From Epiperipatus broadwayi (Eukaryota; Onychophora; Udeonychophora; Euonychophora; Peripatidae): a stretch of 64,000 bases of DNA. This document shows positions 60,600-64,000 of this stretch, one piece after another. Under the pieces are notes generated by a model. It worked only from the letters and a program-made list of their open reading frames with translations. It had not been told where the DNA came from and did no database searches. Numbering within the stretch: position 1 is the stretch's first letter; every line of letters starts with the position of its first letter. The stretch is from assembly GCA_028023455.1 (NCBI GenBank), contig JAQFVV010000207.1, positions 1,084,208 to 1,148,207 on the forward strand, given 5' to 3'. The position numbers and the translations under genes were made by a program.

Positions 60600-61770
60600 T
60601 CTTCAAGCATTGTAGATACCTTGTATTCCCTCTGGGGTTGCTAGCAAAAAGGCATTTTCTTCTATTTTGCTTTTGATTTGGAAAGGTCCCTCATAGAAGT
60701 TGAAGAACATTTTAAATATATGCATTTGTAGGTTTCTAATCTAAATGGTGCTTACTAATACATAGTCTTCAACTTTAAATGTTTTGTTACTAGATTCATT
60801 ATTTGCATTTACATCTTATCTTTTTCATGTTTACCATGGTCTGATTAATATCAGTTTTATGATTGATTTACTCAACTATAATTGGTAGTGGAGTCTTTAT
60901 TAATCATGGCTCATTTTGTCTAAATTGTAACCAAATGGTTGTGAATTTTGTGGACTCATTTTGAGTTATATTGATATAATTAGTTATCTTTTTTATTAAA
61001 TCAATTTTTATGGCTGTCTTCATAAGTAGACTCACAAAAGTCTCCATAGTTCTATCATGAATCTTTCATATGCAGTGAACTGGATATTTCATTTAGAACT
61101 CATTTATATGTTTAATATTTTAGTTTTCCATATGTTAGATATACAAAGATTAGCATGATTCATTAATATTGACTTTCAATTTTCTATTAGATGAAAGTAA
61201 TAATTTATTAAGCATCATATAAACTTTATTGGCACCAAAAATAGTGGAAGATTAGGCTTCTACATATTTCAAAAATGCATCAGATATTACAAGGATTAAT
61301 GTGTATCTATTAAATGGTGGGAGAGATCCAGAGAAATAAATAGCTAGGAGTTCATTAGGTTTATTTGGCAAGATTGGTTGGAGTTTTCCCACATATGACC
61401 TGTTAGCATAATTTGATTAAAGGCATATCTCACAATATTTGAGGTGGGTTTGTTAAAGATGTACTCATGCTGACTAATAAAACTACTTCTTTAAAATATA
61501 TTGAATTTTCTTAGGACCTTAATATTTATATAATAAATGAATGTAAAATATTTCTTTTCTTCTAAGCCCAGTAGAAATGATTTTCCAGAATAGATTATTG
61601 AATTTTGCTTGTATTATACATCAATATGCTTTATAGTATTTTGCACCTTTGAATTACTTTATTGGCTGATTTATTGGTACTGACAGATACTGATTGACTG
61701 GATAAGAAGGTAATGTAATGGTCATATCTGTACATTCTTGCAACAAAACCCAGAGTTTTAGCAAATCATC
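60600..61770 (-). pseudogene. Ty3/gypsy-type integrase and pol-tail remnant
   Basis: Minus strand, from high to low coordinates. KYCEIC (~61423-61445) is the CxxC of the integrase zinc-binding domain. PNKPNELLAIYFSGSLPP (~61320-61372) matches 'P.xPxELLAIDFxGPLP', with the first catalytic Asp changed to Tyr. FNRYTLILVISDAFLKYVEA follows as the next core strand. The tail near 60780-60607 reads FKVEDYVLVS, EGPFQIKSKIEENAFLLATP, then GIQGIYNA. Stops and frameshifts are many, so it is an old dead copy. I do not see its RT, gag or LTRs with confidence. The tail is of the same type as the scrap at 17330-17458. Confidence 0.65.
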
Positions 61771-62157
61771 TCAAAAGCTTATCAAAATGACATTGTTGAG
61801 ACCCAGAATTCAATCTCACCTCAGTTACTTTACCAATGCTCAAAGATTTACTACGTTACAGATGACATATATGAGGCTACACTAGTATTTCCTTAATTTG
61901 CATGCAGGGAATAACACATCAGTGGAACATAAGACTATGATGTAAATTGGCATATTTAACAGTATAGCTATATAGATGTGATCCAACCAACAGACATTAC
62001 TTAATTTAGACTGTGATTCATAAATATTCAAATAACAACTAATTAATGAATAATGAGCAAAAACTGAGACACTAAGCAGAATTATATTTTAAGTAAATTT
62101 AATAAAAGCCAAAATTTAAGTAATGAAATAAAACAATTAAACCACACAAATTTGTTT

Positions 62158-62340
62158 CACCCACAGGTGATGACATTTTAACAAGTTACAGGCTGTTTAA
62201 TATTCAGATTGAGTATTTTATCTGACTCACAGGTGATGATGATTTAACAAGTTACAGACTGTTTAATTTACAGATTTAGTATTTTATCTCATTTGCAGGT
62301 GATGATGATTTATAATTTACCAAGTTACATTTTCATGAGA
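62158..62340. repeat. ~65-bp tandem repeat, three units
   Basis: Each unit has CACAGGTGATGAxxATTTAACAAG-like, TTACAGRCTGTTTAAT and CAGATTxAGTATTTTATCT parts. The third is diverged. Confidence 0.85.
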
Positions 62341-62784
62341 CTTATTATTACAGCACTACAGATTTATTTCAAGTTTAGTTCATGATTACCTATGCTTTAT
62401 TTATGCTATGTTTTTGGGACTTAGATTTGCTTTAGTTAATCTGCAGAAGTGATCATCATTAATCATAACTAATATTTTACTTAATCAGTACACATTTCTC
62501 TATATAGATTATAAGCTTACAAAATTAGATTCTGTTTCAGATCAAAGTTGAAATATAAATTATTATGCAGGGATGAACTGATGGTGGGTAGTAAGACTTC
62601 AGACCCTAAGGCATTTATAAAATATATAATCTGAGGCTGTGCATCTCAAATGTGTACTTGATTGTAGGATTCGTTACCATGTAACCAGGTCTTTTCTACC
62701 ATACCCATTGCTGTGAAAGAGACTTTTTAGTCTGATGATTGAACAGCTTATCAAGATATCTGGGTGCTTGTGATCCAGTCCTAA

Positions 62785-62895
62785 GTGGAGTAATGGGGTG
62801 GTCCTTAAAACCAAAGCCCATTGTGAAAAGAGAACTGTCTGATCTAAGATGATGGGATGGCTATTAAAACCAGAAGCCCATTCAAGAGATAATAT
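62785..62895. repeat. ~60-bp degenerate tandem repeat, two units
   Basis: TGGGGTGGTCCTTAAAACCA, then AAGCCCATTG, recurs as TGGGATGGCTATTAAAACCA, then GAAGCCCATTC. Confidence 0.7.
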
Positions 62896-64000
62896 ACAGC
62901 AATAAGTATATGCATATATGTCTTCCTAAGGACACATTTGCCCCACTGTCTACATTATTATATAACAAAATTCAGATGAAAAACACCACTGTAAATCAGT
63001 TCATAAATTAGCATTTATAATTACGCTATTAAAGAAATATAATGAATCTAATTTATTAAGCTATCTATATAGGCTTTTATATATATCTAAGGAGGGCTAC
63101 AGCATATTTTGGGAGAATTATAAGATTAAATTCTGGCTTTATGCTGCATTTAGTCACTTCAGCTAAATATTAACCACATATTTTATTTAACACAAACCTA
63201 TTTTTAAGCATTTATAATCACTTAATTAGATATCTAAACCAAGCTTTATTTTACTCATTTCAGGAAGAAGTTTTGTTTGTGTGCTAATAAATGAAAAATT
63301 ATATATGTGTGAGAACATTTAATCATTTCTCACTAGTTAATTTAAAAATGAGTAAACTCTATTCTGAATGAACACAGCATAAATATACAAACAAATAATT
63401 GAAAATCACATTGGCATAGACTTAACTACCAGAAAGCACATAAAATTATAGATAAGATTTCACACAAGTGAAATCTATGTTTTGGCTTTACTTTGCTTAG
63501 TTAAAAGAAATGAAATTAAGATAAATTAAATTATATTAAATTATCAAATTAAATCAGGATACATTAGTTTAACTCAGCTTGAATCAGATTAAATCAAATT
63601 AAGTCAAATTAAATCAGGCAAGAATTACAGATCAAATAGGAAAATAAAATTTACATTTTAGTTTAAGAATTAATATTTGAAAGTTTAAAGTACATTAGTT
63701 TAAATTATGTTGGCCATTTATGGTAATTTTAGCGAGCTTTGATAAGTTATATGATTCAGTTTAAATGTTCATTTTAAATTTGCAGAAGTGTTACCACTTT
63801 TTCTTTTCTCCAGCATGGTTATTCAATGTTGGTCTTGAATATCAGGCCATTGGGCATCATGTTCCCACATACCTTTGGGAGCAAGAAAGCAAGTCCGTTT
63901 GCCTTTCTAGCCCATCATCTTCAGTATTAACAATTTTACAACTTTAGCAATAAGAATGATTATAGGAAGCTTAATCTTAATCTTAATACTTGCAAAATGG
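62896..64000. other. AT-rich non-coding stretch with short imperfect repeats
   Basis: AAATTAAATCAGG-like 12-14-mers recur at 63538-63620. A GC-richer patch at 63780-63930 has a 60-codon frame (63765-63947) that I cannot assign. No gene is supported. Confidence 0.5.

Overview
Nature of the window. This is very AT-rich animal DNA (GC in the high twenties of percent by eye). It holds (TA)n and (ATT)n microsatellites and decayed pieces of LINEs, a Penelope-like element, Ty3/gypsy LTR elements, MITEs and tRNA-derived SINEs. I see no convincing host protein-coding gene, rRNA or tRNA gene. The repeat mix suits a large repeat-rich invertebrate genome; a mollusc, possibly a cephalopod, is my guess, but nothing here proves the taxon.

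Layout. 1-8.3 kb: intergenic, with a 234-bp TA-flanked MITE (1.8 kb), a LINE reverse-transcriptase remnant (4.9-5.3 kb, +) and a LINE C-terminal zinc-finger remnant (6.1-6.4 kb, -). 8.3-28.5 kb: 'copy A' of a ~2.8-kb sequence, split by two LTR elements. The first (10452-20918) has 3.28-kb LTRs that are almost identical, a Lys-tRNA-like primer site, a polypurine tract and a 3.9-kb interior. The interior has no protease, RT or integrase. It has one long frame with a coiled-coil front and about ten 16-residue repeats, then a scrap of the C-terminal tail of a pol gene. The second (21333-28134) is an old Ty3/gypsy element with 232-bp LTRs and recognisable gag, protease, RT, RNase H and integrase, split by a 2.2-kb LTR-like insertion with its own CCAAT and TATA boxes. 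An unsplit 'copy B' lies at 48.65-51.42 kb and acts as a natural empty-site reference for both insertions.

28.7-38 kb: a dispersed repeat also found at 56.8 kb, a perfect 76-nt hairpin (30.0 kb), a tRNA-derived SINE (30.5 kb), and a Penelope-like RT/GIY-YIG remnant on the minus strand (36.6-37.6 kb). 38.9-42.4 kb: two ~1.07-kb LTR-like repeats joined head to tail, then a diverged copy of the leader of the first LTR element. 43.5-48.05 kb: a minus-strand, apparently pol-less LTR-type element (diverged ~1-kb direct repeats around a gag-like coiled coil), one repeat carrying a 55-nt perfect hairpin insertion. 48.07-48.65 kb: a 120-bp-TIR foldback MITE. 53.25-53.7 kb: a minisatellite in which one unit has expanded to ~219 bp of ATT. 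56.4-57.0 kb: LTR-promoter-like block and the second copy of the 28.7-kb repeat. 60.6-61.8 kb: minus-strand gypsy integrase and pol-tail remnant, the tail being the same kind as the scrap in the first LTR element. The rest is AT-rich sequence with nothing I can identify.

How the parts relate. The main story is nested and non-autonomous retrotransposition. The 10.5-kb element looks young by its LTRs, yet its only frame carries stops and it lacks pol, so it was probably copied in trans by an autonomous relative. The integrase remnant at 60.6-61.8 kb may come from that wider family.
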